Shown here piece after piece: positions 1 to 8,090 of a stretch of 16,962 nt of DNA. The notes under the pieces were generated by a model, which did not search any database, was not told the origin of the DNA, and worked only from the letters and a program-made list of their open reading frames with translations. This DNA is from Anaerolineae bacterium (GTDB lineage: Bacteria > Chloroflexota > Anaerolineae > Anaerolineales > E44-bin32): assembly GCA_030598885.1 (NCBI GenBank), contig JAUVOZ010000025.1, positions 1 to 16,962 of the forward strand. Reading direction: 5' to 3'. How positions within the stretch are numbered: position 1 is the first letter of the stretch; each line of letters opens with the position of its first letter. Both the position numbers and the translations under genes were made by a program.

Positions 1-1715
1 GTTAATATGTCGGTGCTTGGACGTTGAGTAGCAAGGACTAGGTGGATGCCGGTGGCGCGTGCCATCTGAGCCAACCTGACCAACGTGCGTTCGGTTTGAT
101 CTGGCGCCATCATCATCAGGTCGGCTAACTCATCAATTATCAACACTATGCGCGGTAGACGCTCCGCGTTGCGTTTACGACGAATCTTACGGTTGTATGT
201 ATCAATATTGCGTGCTTTGGCTTCCTCAAGCAGACGGTAACGGCGATCCATCTCCATCATACACCAGCGTAATACGCCGGTGATTCTCTCCAATTGTGTC
301 TCGACTTTACCAATTAAATGAGGTAACCCGTTGAAACGAATTAATTCCACCATCTTTGGATCAATCATGATCAGGCGTAAGTCCTCAGGCGTGTTTTCAA
401 ACGCGAGGCTCACGGTGATTGCGGTAACGCATACCGACTTGCCCGACCCTGTAGTGCCGGCGATCAACAGGTGTGGCATGGTCAGTAGATTAGCTGCGAT
501 AGATGCTCCAGCAACATCCCGTCCAAGGGCAACGGTTAAAGGTGAAGAGATTGATTGAAACGCCTCTGATTCCATGACCGATCGTAGGCGTACCAGAGTT
601 GAGCGACTATTAGGGACCTCAATCCCCATATATGCCCGCCCCGGAACAGGTGCCTCGATACGTAGCGTCGGCGCTGAAAGCGCCAATGCCAAGTCATTCG
701 CCAGAGCGGATATTTGAGATACTCGTACCTTCTGCCGACGGATTTCACCTTCTGGGCTTACATGCTCGATGTAGCCGGGCTCGACAGCAAATCGAGTCAC
801 CGTCGGCCCGGTACGGAAATCTATTACTCTCACTGGGAGGCCGAAATCTGCCAGCGTCTTCTCAATTAGCCCAGCCGCCAAATTGACCTCCCTTGAGGTC
901 ACCCGAGCATGCTTACCACCTTCCAGCAGATCGAATGGCGGTAGTCTCTCACCGCGGATAATTCCCCCCATCGTTTTCTCATCCGGTCGATCCTCCACCC
1001 GGAAGTTCTTACGGTAGGCGCGTGGCAGACGGTGGGGTGGCCTTACTGGACTAGAGGGGGCTTGCTCAGGACGCACCACAAGCGTAACGGGAGGCCCAGT
1101 CTCCAAATATTCATCCCCCGCCCCGTATTGCGCGTGACGACGCAAACCGATTAACTTACTAAATCTGGTCAGAAAACCACGCAAGCCATAGCCACCGAAG
1201 CCAAGCAACAGAGCAAAGAGAATGACCGTACGCAGGGATGATCCCAACAGATCCTCGATCAAGGTTGCTATGCCCCAGCCAATTAATCCACCTCCATGGC
1301 CAGATTCTGCACGTGGCAAAGCCATACCGTCGAGCACGGAAAGTAGCCCCAGCACACTAACTAGAGACAACTCGATCGCGATCACCCGAAGCCAATCTAC
1401 AATTAATGGCAAGCCTTGACGATGACGAATCAGACCTATTGCTCCGGCGACCATAATCAATGGTATGAGGACAGATCCCCAACCGAACCAGCGGTGCAGG
1501 AGCGAAGACCAGGGATCTACCAAAGCACCGTGCGTCAATCCAAGTAGGCCAAGCAACGTCACCAAAGCCAACGCGCTCAAGATGACCATCCCCAGATCGT
1601 CAGCATACGCAATCGCCCGTTCAATGATCACCCACCACAAGCTGGTGGTTTGCTCTGGGCTTCGTCGATCTGCGTTTCTATAAGCGGATCTCGAATTTAC
1701 GTCTTTTTTAGCCAT
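1..1715 (-). CDS. ftsK: DNA translocase FtsK/SpoIIIE, 3' end missing
   Basis: Septum-located ATP-driven DNA pump that clears chromosome ends into daughter cells. I translated it by hand from ATG at 1715; the frame is open to base 1, giving 571 complete codons with the C-terminus outside the window. Seen: about four hydrophobic helices (residues ~40-62, 77-97, 105-125, 155-185), a short charged linker, the alpha-domain stretch, Walker A GTTGSGKS at ~420-427, the MIDPKMVEL motif, Walker B IVLIIDELADLMM with D528/E529, and ATGIHLVLATQRPSTDI at the cut. Missing: the last part of the motor and the gamma winged helix that reads KOPS and touches XerD. The linker is short compared with E. coli FtsK, as in SpoIIIE types. 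A TGA lies two codons before the ATG in frame, so this is the first usable start, although its ribosome site is weak. It is the last visible gene of a long minus-strand run that also holds a Xer-like protein. Confidence 0.95.
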   Translation of the reverse strand, partial: MAKKDVNSRSAYRNADRRSPEQTTSLWWVIIERAIAYADDLGMVILSALALVTLLGLLGLTHGALVDPWSSLLHRWFGWGSVLIPLIMVAGAIGLIRHRQGLPLIVDWLRVIAIELSLVSVLGLLSVLDGMALPRAESGHGGGLIGWGIATLIEDLLGSSLRTVILFALLLGFGGYGLRGFLTRFSKLIGLRRHAQYGAGDEYLETGPPVTLVVRPEQAPSSPVRPPHRLPRAYRKNFRVEDRPDEKTMGGIIRGERLPPFDLLEGGKHARVTSREVNLAAGLIEKTLADFGLPVRVIDFRTGPTVTRFAVEPGYIEHVSPEGEIRRQKVRVSQISALANDLALALSAPTLRIEAPVPGRAYMGIEVPNSRSTLVRLRSVMESEAFQSISSPLTVALGRDVAGASIAANLLTMPHLLIAGTTGSGKSVCVTAITVSLAFENTPEDLRLIMIDPKMVELIRFNGLPHLIGKVETQLERITGVLRWCMMEMDRRYRLLEEAKARNIDTYNRKIRRKRNAERLPRIVLIIDELADLMMMAPDQTERTLVRLAQMARATGIHLVLATQRPSTDIL

Positions 1716-1743
1716 CGTTCAATTTTGGGATTAATAGAGAATA

Positions 1744-1768
1744 CCGGGCGCGGAACACGCGCGCCCGG
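1744..1768 (-). other. GC-rich hairpin between the S1 gene and ftsK
   Basis: Perfect 8-bp arms CCGGGCGC (1744-1751) and GCGCCCGG (1761-1768) enclose a 9-nt loop in the 76-bp gap between the S1 stop and the ftsK start. On the minus strand it is followed by TATTCTCTATTAAT, which is pyrimidine-rich but not a clean T-run. It could be a partial terminator or an mRNA processing/stability element that lowers ftsK expression. The hairpin is seen; its role is inference. Confidence 0.4.
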
Positions 1769-1791
1769 CACGCGTCTTCCACCACAGAATT

Positions 1792-2814
1792 TTAAACCGA
1801 AGAGAAAACCTCCGGATGATCGGATGCTGTTTCGGCTTCTGAATCCTCCTCTTCATGTTGGGGAACCTGGCGTAAGCTAAGACCTAATCGACGATCTTCA
1901 GCATCGATGTGGATGATCCTCACTCGCACCTGCTCTCCCTCTTGCACAACATTCCGAGGATGTAGGAGACTTCCGTCCCCCAACTCTGAGACGTGGATTA
2001 ATCCCTCCAATCCATCCTCAATTCCCACAAAGGCTCCAAATTTGACCACGTTGGTTACGATACCTTCGACGATCTCATCGACGGTGAAGCGCTCCTCCAC
2101 CATCGCCCACGGGTCAGGAAGCAGCTCCTTTAAACTTAGCGCAACCCTTCCTTGTTCACGATCGACGGTGAGAACTTGGACTTCTAGTTCCTGTCCACAG
2201 GTCACCACATCAGCCGGGTGGCGTACTCTCCCCCATGATAGTTCGGATACATGGATTAATCCTTCAACCCCTCCTAAATCGATGAAAACACCAAAGCGGG
2301 TGATGTTAGTCACCGTACCCCGGACGCTTTCATTTGGTTGAAGAGAAGCCAGCAACTCGGTGCGTGTACCAGGTCCAGCAAGTGCAGCCCGTTGAGAGAA
2401 GACCAAACGCCCACGCTCAGGATCGTACTCAATGACCTTAAGGCACAAGTTCTGGCCAACCAGTGCTGTGAGACAATCGACGCGCGATCTTTCATCATTC
2501 ACCGGCTGGATATCAACCAGATGTGAAATTGGGATGAATCCCCGTAGGCTACGTGCCTCAACCAGTAGACCGCCTCGGTTGTAGCCGATTATCGGGAGTT
2601 CGATCGTATCATCCTTGTCATACAACTCCCGAGCCCAAACCCAATCCTCAGGTGCGCCGGGGGAATCGATCCTTTCCTCCAGGTTATTGCCCACATTATG
2701 CCGCTCAGTCGCCTTATGTTTACCTTCATCCTGCAGTACTGCCGCCCACCAGGATTCGTCCATCGGGGGCGGCGCCCCTTCCCCCTCCCGTGCAAAACCT
2801 TCGTCCATCGCCAT
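1792..2814 (-). CDS. S1-repeat RNA-binding protein (ribosomal protein S1-like, three S1 domains)
   Basis: Predicted to bind single-stranded RNA, either as a short ribosomal S1 that helps mRNAs onto the 30S subunit or as a general RNA-associated factor. Length 340 residues. An acidic, low-complexity N-terminus (1-65) precedes a divergent S1 repeat (~70-142), a canonical one (~161-229; RFGVFIDLGGVEGLIHVSEL) and a second canonical one (~246-315; KFGAFVGIEDGLEGLIHVSEL). An acidic serine-rich tail ends the protein. E. coli S1 has six repeats; three to four are common in other phyla. GAGG lies about 8 nt before the ATG at 2814. Met3 and Met18 are alternative starts. It is 92 bp downstream of the 7TM/GAF gene and 76 bp upstream of ftsK. 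The domain call is firm; equating it with rpsA is not certain. Confidence 0.9.
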   Translation of the reverse strand: MAMDEGFAREGEGAPPPMDESWWAAVLQDEGKHKATERHNVGNNLEERIDSPGAPEDWVWARELYDKDDTIELPIIGYNRGGLLVEARSLRGFIPISHLVDIQPVNDERSRVDCLTALVGQNLCLKVIEYDPERGRLVFSQRAALAGPGTRTELLASLQPNESVRGTVTNITRFGVFIDLGGVEGLIHVSELSWGRVRHPADVVTCGQELEVQVLTVDREQGRVALSLKELLPDPWAMVEERFTVDEIVEGIVTNVVKFGAFVGIEDGLEGLIHVSELGDGSLLHPRNVVQEGEQVRVRIIHIDAEDRRLGLSLRQVPQHEEEDSEAETASDHPEVFSSV

Positions 2815-2906
2815 TGGAAAACCTCAGTCCGATTCGGAAAAAATAACCTTAGGGCTCCAACCTCAATCAGAAGTAGGATACCCCAATCCCCCTAAAGTGC
2901 AAGCTA

Positions 2907-4838
2907 TCACTCGTTTTTCTTAAGTATCTCCTCTCCTGATTCAGAGGTGACCGCCTCACGTTCCATTTCAGTGATGGCCCTGGCCACCTCATCAATTGCG
3001 ACCCGTTGCTTCCGGTATAGATCCGCTTCAGACATTGCCAAACGTAAGGCAACATCACGAACCTTTCGACCCTGGAGGAACTTCATTTCCAAGATGTTGT
3101 ATAGCATCCACTCGGCTGTGAAACGGCGTTCGCCTTCAGGACGCACGCGGTTGATCGCCTGCCTCAGAATCGCCCGCAGCGCGTTAACCGGGTTGCCATC
3201 ATGCTCACTGATAGCTTTACGAACAAGACGCAACGTCAGAAGCGGACTACGGGTAAGACGAGGTCCCCCCCAGTAATGCCCCAAAGCCTCTCGGACAAGG
3301 TCGGTTAGTTCTTCCCCAGTATGGATACCATTCACCGATTCAGTTAACGCCTCTGCACCGCCGTAGACAGCTGCGGCTCGCATGCGTTGTATCGCATCGA
3401 CCTGAGGAACCAACCTGTCCACCACACCGAAGATCTCCCGCTGGAGCAAGCGATCAGCCAGTGCCACTGTCGCCCCATCAACCAGCACCTTCAGCCTGGC
3501 TTCCTCCTCCGGATTGAAATCGGGCGTTACCCCCCGAGCGCGCAATCCAAGCAGACCTACGACTTCCGGAGTATCCGCCAGTCGTATCGGGATCAACCAG
3601 TACACATCCCAGGCAAAGACCACGCCTAGAAATTCAAAACTCACTTTATCATCAGTCACTAATAAAGGGGGCAAATCACCGGAGCCACGCAGAGGATCAT
3701 CCGGTCCTACGGCAACCTCCATTTCCAATCCATCTGGCCCGACGACCGCCACAAATGCCGACCCTACTCCGGCGACATCACATACAGCATTCAGGATCGA
3801 TTCAAGGAACTGTCGCAAGTCACCAGTGGTCAACAACCTCTCTTCCAGTAATTGCAGCCGAGCGATATCACCGCGGTCTTCACCGTAGAAAAACAAGCGC
3901 TCAATCGATGGCCTTACAAGTGTGATGAAGTGCTGCAACATCAGCAATACGACTACCATGGTGAAGGGCACCACGCGGGCACCCTCCAGACCTATCAATA
4001 TACTTAAACGATTAACGACTACCGTCACTCCGAGGACGGTTGAAGCTACTACAGGACCACGCAGGATCCATTGGAATAATCGACTTTTTACCACACGGTC
4101 CGGACAAATCACACCGAAGTAAGCTATGGTATAAGTAATCATCACCATTTGGATAGCCACCAAGGAATTTATCACTACCAATAAACCCCAAAAGATCAGA
4201 GGATGAACTTCCAGGGTAGACCCGCTGATCATCAAGAAAGGAAACGAACCAAGCAACGGTCCAAGCGAGCCCGCCATCAAATAGCGCATTCGCCGTCTGC
4301 TCGAGCGGGTTAAACAGCGTTTATAGGACCGCCAAAGGTTAAACCCGGCTAACCCCAGGTTTAGAAGCGAAAAAAGCATGAACGCAGGAAACAACTTTCC
4401 TGGGCTCAAGTATGCGGTTGACTCGCTAAGAACTAAATCTCCCGCCAGGATACGCCCCAAGCCGGCTGCCGCCAACACAACCCCACTCAGAAGATAACTT
4501 AGCCATACCACTAAACGGCGCTTTCCTTGTGATGGTCGTCCTGTGGCTGCCAGGAGGGCGTCCGAAAGGTAGAGATAAGTCGCAGGTACAAAGGCGATTC
4601 CAACCCACTGCAATCGCAACCAGAGCTCAATTTCCGTGTCAACCTGCGAGAGGCTGGTTAACACATCTCCGAAATAAACCACAGTGACACACGCCAGCAA
4701 CAGGGCAAAGGATCGAGCTACTCGCTCACGTAAATTAAAGGTCAATACATATAAGAGCAATGAGAACGCAGTGATGGCATTAGCCGCATTAAGGATTTGG
4801 TTGATGACCAGCAGCGTGGAAAGCACCGGTTGAGTCAT
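2907..4838 (-). CDS. Membrane sensor: multi-TM (7TM-type) + GAF + C-terminal HTH, no kinase
   Basis: A 643-residue membrane protein of unknown ligand. Residues 1-~310 hold about eight to nine hydrophobic helices in the style of the 7TM module found at the N-terminus of some histidine kinases. Residues ~335-475 look like a GAF small-molecule domain (LLEERLLTTGDLRQFLESIL opens it). No H-box or ATP-binding HATPase motif follows. Instead the last ~150 residues are helical and end in a helix-turn-helix-like segment (~592-615, VRDVALRLAMSEADLYRKQR) and a charged tail. I infer a membrane-anchored sensor that passes its signal to DNA or a partner protein rather than by phosphotransfer. Its start lies 15 bp after the GNAT gene, so the two are probably co-transcribed. 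The ribosome site is weak. Family assignment is by pattern only. Confidence 0.8.
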   Translation of the reverse strand: MTQPVLSTLLVINQILNAANAITAFSLLLYVLTFNLRERVARSFALLLACVTVVYFGDVLTSLSQVDTEIELWLRLQWVGIAFVPATYLYLSDALLAATGRPSQGKRRLVVWLSYLLSGVVLAAAGLGRILAGDLVLSESTAYLSPGKLFPAFMLFSLLNLGLAGFNLWRSYKRCLTRSSRRRMRYLMAGSLGPLLGSFPFLMISGSTLEVHPLIFWGLLVVINSLVAIQMVMITYTIAYFGVICPDRVVKSRLFQWILRGPVVASTVLGVTVVVNRLSILIGLEGARVVPFTMVVVLLMLQHFITLVRPSIERLFFYGEDRGDIARLQLLEERLLTTGDLRQFLESILNAVCDVAGVGSAFVAVVGPDGLEMEVAVGPDDPLRGSGDLPPLLVTDDKVSFEFLGVVFAWDVYWLIPIRLADTPEVVGLLGLRARGVTPDFNPEEEARLKVLVDGATVALADRLLQREIFGVVDRLVPQVDAIQRMRAAAVYGGAEALTESVNGIHTGEELTDLVREALGHYWGGPRLTRSPLLTLRLVRKAISEHDGNPVNALRAILRQAINRVRPEGERRFTAEWMLYNILEMKFLQGRKVRDVALRLAMSEADLYRKQRVAIDEVARAITEMEREAVTSESGEEILKKNE

Positions 4839-4853
4839 GGAATAAGCTCAGGC

Positions 4854-5393
4854 TTAATGCAGCTCTAGGGAGAAGAACAGGGCGATGTCCTGCTCGGGGT
4901 AGTAGTGGTCACTGTAACCGGCAAATACGAAGCCATACCTTCGTGCCAAACAAATGGCGGGGTAATTCTTGCTCTGCAACTCGATGAACATTCGTCTCAT
5001 GCCATTATCACGACACCAATCACGAGCTGCTTGTAGCAACCGGGAGGCGACACCCTGACGTCGGCACCGCAAGCTAACAACCAAATCCGTTATCCAACCG
5101 GATTCAATGGCTGGCCCCTCGATGATTGTCACGTATCCCAGCAGATCCTCCTCAGTTGCGGCTACCAACAATTTTGCGTACAGCGTCCATTCATCCGCCA
5201 ACCGCTGCGGATCTCGTGGGTAGGTTACTCGCATTGGCCTTGGCAAATGCACTTCACGAAATGTTACCCCTACCTGCTCTTGTCCGTTGTCGACAGCCAT
5301 CTGCCAAACATGATCTGTACTGTAGCCATGATCAAGCGCCATCAGTGCTGGAATATCACTCGAGTTAGCCTTACGGATTGACAATATTTCCAT
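4854..5393 (-). CDS. GNAT-family N-acetyltransferase
   Basis: Predicted to move an acetyl group from acetyl-CoA to an amine of a protein or small molecule; the substrate cannot be read from sequence. The N-terminal IRKANSSDIPALMALD opening and the beta4 strand WITDLVVSLRCRRQGVASRL are typical of the fold. RRQGVAS is the pyrophosphate-binding Q/RxxGxG/A loop (A replaces the last G), and IELQSKNYPAICLARRYGF is the usual C-terminal segment. I prefer ATG 5393 (179 residues): AAGG stands 9 nt before it but directly abuts the alternative ATG at 5402. A 120-nt spacer with no convincing promoter separates it from the gene upstream, and it is 15 bp before the 7TM/GAF gene, hinting at a functional pair. 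Confidence 0.88.
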   Translation of the reverse strand: MEILSIRKANSSDIPALMALDHGYSTDHVWQMAVDNGQEQVGVTFREVHLPRPMRVTYPRDPQRLADEWTLYAKLLVAATEEDLLGYVTIIEGPAIESGWITDLVVSLRCRRQGVASRLLQAARDWCRDNGMRRMFIELQSKNYPAICLARRYGFVFAGYSDHYYPEQDIALFFSLELH

Positions 5394-5513
5394 TCCATTC
5401 ATCCTTACGTCTGAAAATCCTCATGATAACTGATGCAATTCATCCCCAACGGGAACCTCGCCTAGCCCTTTGAGATCCTGCTCAAATAATCTATCTACGA
5501 CCCCAAGCCGCCA

Positions 5514-6218
5514 TTAGGGGGGAGGTAGCACCCGTAGTTGGATTTCACATGGGAGCGGTGCGTTGCCCTCAACATCCATCACCACCAGGCGGAAGGCGTA
5601 TTCTCCCGGTGTCACCAAAGTTGTATTCCAAGTGCCTAATTCCTCCCTTACCTGGCAACCGTCCTCGCACACCGGTTGGGTACCGGCTGAGATTGGATGC
5701 CACACCTCTCCTGGCATAAGCCTCTTATACTCGATCTTATAAAACGCGAAGTTGGTAATGTTGGCTACGCCTTCCACCACAACCAAGCCGCTGACAGAAT
5801 CACTATCCTGAGGGTCGGTAATCGTCGCCATTGGATTTAGACAGCCGGAGCTATCTACGATTAATGAGTCGCGTGGAGTAGTGGTTAGAGATACCTCCAC
5901 CACTGCGTCTGAATCGACCTCTAGAGTGGCGAGTAACGACACAGTTGGTATCGGCGTCTGATGGATGGAAACAGATAAAGCCGGCCACGCAAAGGTTGCC
6001 ACCACGAAAGTAGCTGCCAATCCAGCAAATACCAGGATCAGCATTGCCCCTGAGCGGATTAGCCTGCTCATGGCCCGCTCACGCTCTAGGCTAAAGATGG
6101 ATCCACGTAATTCCTTATAGGAATGGAAAATTGAACGAAGGTAAACCAGCCCAGCTAGCGTAAGGATTACATAAATCCAGGTTTGCCGCTCTTCGATGAA
6201 GAGCAATATCTCTTCCAT
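5514..6218 (-). CDS. Two-helix membrane protein with Ig-like extracytoplasmic domain
   Basis: Not a named family to me. The 234-residue protein has a hydrophobic segment at ~13-30, a short basic cytoplasmic loop (residues ~31-55), and a second helix at ~56-78. The remaining ~155 residues should then lie outside the membrane. Residues ~128-231 resemble the Ig-like module seen at the end of Chloroflexota penicillin-binding and surface proteins (ITDPQDSDSVSGLVVVEGVA, FAFYKIEYK, LGTWNTT, GEYAFRLVVMDVEGN). Four cysteines (126, 184, 188, 224) could form two disulfides. It starts 11 bp after the phosphorylase gene, with no Shine-Dalgarno; the ATG lies inside an AT palindrome. It is probably translated by coupling with the phosphorylase gene. 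Function unknown. Confidence 0.75.
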   Translation of the reverse strand: MEEILLFIEERQTWIYVILTLAGLVYLRSIFHSYKELRGSIFSLERERAMSRLIRSGAMLILVFAGLAATFVVATFAWPALSVSIHQTPIPTVSLLATLEVDSDAVVEVSLTTTPRDSLIVDSSGCLNPMATITDPQDSDSVSGLVVVEGVANITNFAFYKIEYKRLMPGEVWHPISAGTQPVCEDGCQVREELGTWNTTLVTPGEYAFRLVVMDVEGNAPLPCEIQLRVLPPP

Positions 6219-6230
6219 TTAATATTAAAT
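6217..6230. repeat. 14-bp perfect AT palindrome at a start codon
   Basis: ATTTAATATTAAAT is a perfect palindrome that fills the gap between the phosphorylase stop and the Ig-like protein start. Its right end (in minus-strand reading) includes the ATG. It takes the place where a Shine-Dalgarno would be. It may simply be an unstructured AT-rich start region. Confidence 0.4.
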
Positions 6231-7063
6231 CATAACCGGCGGAGGACCCCCCTGATAAGTGCTAAGAGCATTGGAGCGATCACTTGACCTGCGGCCAGTA
6301 CCTCTTCATGTGATGTGATGGTCTGCCCATCCAGATTAGCCTTGTTGCTGATACCAGAGACACCCAAAACGCGCATCCCACCATGCCGGGCAATAGTCAC
6401 TTCGGGGACGGTTGACATGCCCACCGCGTCTACTCCAATCCCTTTTAAGAATCGTAAATCGGCAGGCGTCTCGAAAGATGGTCCCCCCAGGCAGATATAA
6501 ATACCTTCATGCAGCGGGATCTCCCCTTCACGGGCAACTTCCCTGGCGAGGTTCATTAACTCACGGTCGTAAGCTTGACTCATATCCGGGAAACGAGGTC
6601 CGAATGTATCCAGATTCGGCCCTCGAAGAGGTGTTAGCCCCGCCATTCCGAGAAGATTGATATGATCAATAATCAACATTAGCTCGCCGGGTGCAAAATC
6701 TGGGTTCACCGCTCCGGCTGCGTTGGTGACGACTAGGATTTCGACGCCCATTCGCTGCATCACCCGTATCGGGAGGCCAATCTTAGACATGGAGTGACCT
6801 TCATAGTAATGAGCCCGTCCTTGTAAGACTAAGACTGGATGGCTTTCCAAATTACCACACACCAAATAGCCGGCATGGCCTTCCACAGTCGGTATTGGCC
6901 ACCCAGGAATATCCTCGACCGGGATCCTATCAGCCCCCTCTACAACCTCTGCTACCAACCCCAAACCGGAGCCCAATATCATTCCGACTTCAGGCTGCAA
7001 CGAAGTGTATTCGCCAATCGCTCGGGTAGCTGTATCAATATCTTCCAGGGTAATAAAATCCAT
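6230..7063 (-). CDS. punA: Purine-nucleoside phosphorylase (trimeric class)
   Basis: Cytosolic purine salvage enzyme: purine nucleoside plus phosphate gives free base and (deoxy)ribose-1-phosphate. Family signatures, numbered from ATG 7063, are GSGLG (~31-35, phosphate loop), GRAHYYEGH (~82-90, phosphate-binding His), VVTNAAG (~112-118), GGPSFETPAD (~193-202, with the ribose/base-contacting Glu) and GVSGISNKA (~234-242, with the purine-binding Asn). These mark the low-mass, guanosine/inosine-type trimeric family rather than hexameric DeoD. The start at ATG 7063 is favoured because GGTGG stands 8 nt before it; a GTG at 7078 (five more residues) is possible. It follows the Xer-like gene with essentially no gap. 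In Bacillus subtilis a Xer recombinase gene also lies directly upstream of drm and pupG, so the order has precedent. Confidence 0.94.
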   Translation of the reverse strand: MDFITLEDIDTATRAIGEYTSLQPEVGMILGSGLGLVAEVVEGADRIPVEDIPGWPIPTVEGHAGYLVCGNLESHPVLVLQGRAHYYEGHSMSKIGLPIRVMQRMGVEILVVTNAAGAVNPDFAPGELMLIIDHINLLGMAGLTPLRGPNLDTFGPRFPDMSQAYDRELMNLAREVAREGEIPLHEGIYICLGGPSFETPADLRFLKGIGVDAVGMSTVPEVTIARHGGMRVLGVSGISNKANLDGQTITSHEEVLAAGQVIAPMLLALIRGVLRRL

Positions 7064-7078
7064 ACTTTTATCCACCAC

Positions 7079-7930
7079 TTAATGCTGCGGGATCTCACGG
7101 CGAACCCAAACGGCGTTGGGGCTGGAAAGTCTTAAGAATTTTTGTACCTCCTTCCGAGTTTTTCCTTCTGAAAGCAGATTCTGGATCAGAGTATTTCGTA
7201 TTGTCTGGGGAGAGACATCGTAACTAAGACCAGCTACAGCCGCCCAGCGTTTCACAACAAGCCATAATCCCTGTCGGCTAAATCTCTGACCACGCTGATT
7301 CAGGAAAAAAGCCCGCACCTGTGATTTACGGACTAAGTGAGGTCGACCTCGCTGAATATAGAGGTGCATAGCATAAGTAGCGGCACCCAAGGGAACTGGA
7401 TCATCAGTAGATGATGAGAGATAGACTTCCCGTCGGTTGAGGTTTACATCCTCCAAACTTAAGTTAACAACCTCAGCTGCCCGAAAGCCCGTCGTGGTAA
7501 GTAATTCCAGTATTGCCCGATCTCGCAGGGCACGCGGACTATCGAATTCAGCCGGGGCTTCAAGCAGAGCAGCTGTTTCTTCTCGTGACAGTATCCGGGG
7601 TTGGCGTCGTGGGTTTGGAGGCGAACGAAGTTCTTCAGAAAGCTTTGGTCCTCCAATACCCTCGTATGTGTTGAGATAGTTTATAAAAGAACGGACAGCT
7701 GCTATCTTACGAGAAACCGTTGCTGGTTTATAACCCTGCTGCATCAGCCAGTTGACATAATCAGATAGCGTTTCCGGCGTGAGCGACCCGAGCGAGGCAG
7801 GCTCCCCTTTTCCAGCTGCAATTACACGGCTTAACTGCTCAAGATCGGTTGTATAAGCCAGGATAGTATTTTCCGCGCAACTCCGTTCTTCTCTTATGTG
7901 AGTAAGAAAACGACGTCTGGCTTTATCCAC
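7079..7930 (-). CDS. Tyrosine recombinase (XerC/XerD-like) homologue lacking most catalytic residues
   Basis: The 283-residue protein has the two-part Xer layout. Residues ~1-90 are the helical DNA-clamp (SAM-like) domain (NTILAYTTDLEQL, ATVSRKIAAVRSFINYL). Residues ~112-283 are the catalytic-domain fold (LSREETAALLEA, AILELLTTTGFRAAEVVNL). Of the six active-site positions only two are kept: Arg150 and Arg245. The beta2-beta3 Lys loop (usually GKGxKER) reads SSSTDDPVPLG. The HxxR His is Gln242 (SPQTIRN). The LGH His is Leu268, and the position of the nucleophilic Tyr reads Arg277, with no Tyr in the last 40 residues. The reading frame is intact and ends at a normal position, so this is not an obvious frameshift remnant. 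It starts with GTG, with AGGAG 9 nt before. It is first gene of the operon with the phosphorylase. Probably a DNA-binding protein without strand-exchange activity. Confidence 0.85.
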   Translation of the reverse strand: MDKARRRFLTHIREERSCAENTILAYTTDLEQLSRVIAAGKGEPASLGSLTPETLSDYVNWLMQQGYKPATVSRKIAAVRSFINYLNTYEGIGGPKLSEELRSPPNPRRQPRILSREETAALLEAPAEFDSPRALRDRAILELLTTTGFRAAEVVNLSLEDVNLNRREVYLSSSTDDPVPLGAATYAMHLYIQRGRPHLVRKSQVRAFFLNQRGQRFSRQGLWLVVKRWAAVAGLSYDVSPQTIRNTLIQNLLSEGKTRKEVQKFLRLSSPNAVWVRREIPQH

Positions 7931-7969
7931 CTATGGCGGCTCCTTGACTAAAACCTCACAGCGCAGATC

Positions 7970-7999
7970 ATTATACCATTCACGACGAAATACTTTCCA
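7970..7999 (-). promoter_or_regulatory. Sigma70-type promoter for the Xer-like/phosphorylase operon
   Basis: On the minus strand TGGAAA (7999-7994), an 18-bp spacer and a perfect TATAAT (7975-7970) with an extended TGG directly before it. Predicted start of transcription is near 7963, about 33 nt before the GTG start. It is the clearest promoter in the window. Confidence 0.65.
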
Positions 8000-8008
8000 T
8001 AAGTAGTA

Positions 8009-8090
8009 GTACCCATTGGCCGAGGACGATATCCAACCGTTATAAGCAAGTAACACTTATCCGTACCAATGGGAATGGTACATGTTGGAT
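8009..8090. repeat. Interleaved inverted repeats in a divergent intergenic region
   Basis: The 420-bp stretch between the two divergent transcripts has no convincing gene but is structured. CCCATTGG (8012-8019) is the reverse complement of CCAATGGG (8066-8073). ATCCAAC (8031-8037) is the reverse complement of GTTGGAT (8084-8090). The order A-B-A'-B' would be a pseudoknot if transcribed. Within it GTACCA (8063-8068) and TGGTAC (8076-8081) form a perfect 6-bp dyad, usable as a protein-binding operator, and ATAAG/CTTAT (8042-8046, 8056-8060) form a small hairpin. It lies just upstream of the minus-strand -35. From 8091 to 8286 I see nothing I can name. Confidence 0.4.

Noticed and set aside
1907..2341. 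Plus-strand open frame of 144 codons
   Set aside because: It is antisense to the S1 repeats; the product is Ser/Thr-rich and the real frame has clear S1 motifs.
5469..5486. Small hairpin TTTGAG/CTCAAA between the Ig-like and GNAT genes
   Set aside because: The stem is six AT-rich pairs with no T-run on the transcribed strand, which is within chance for this composition.
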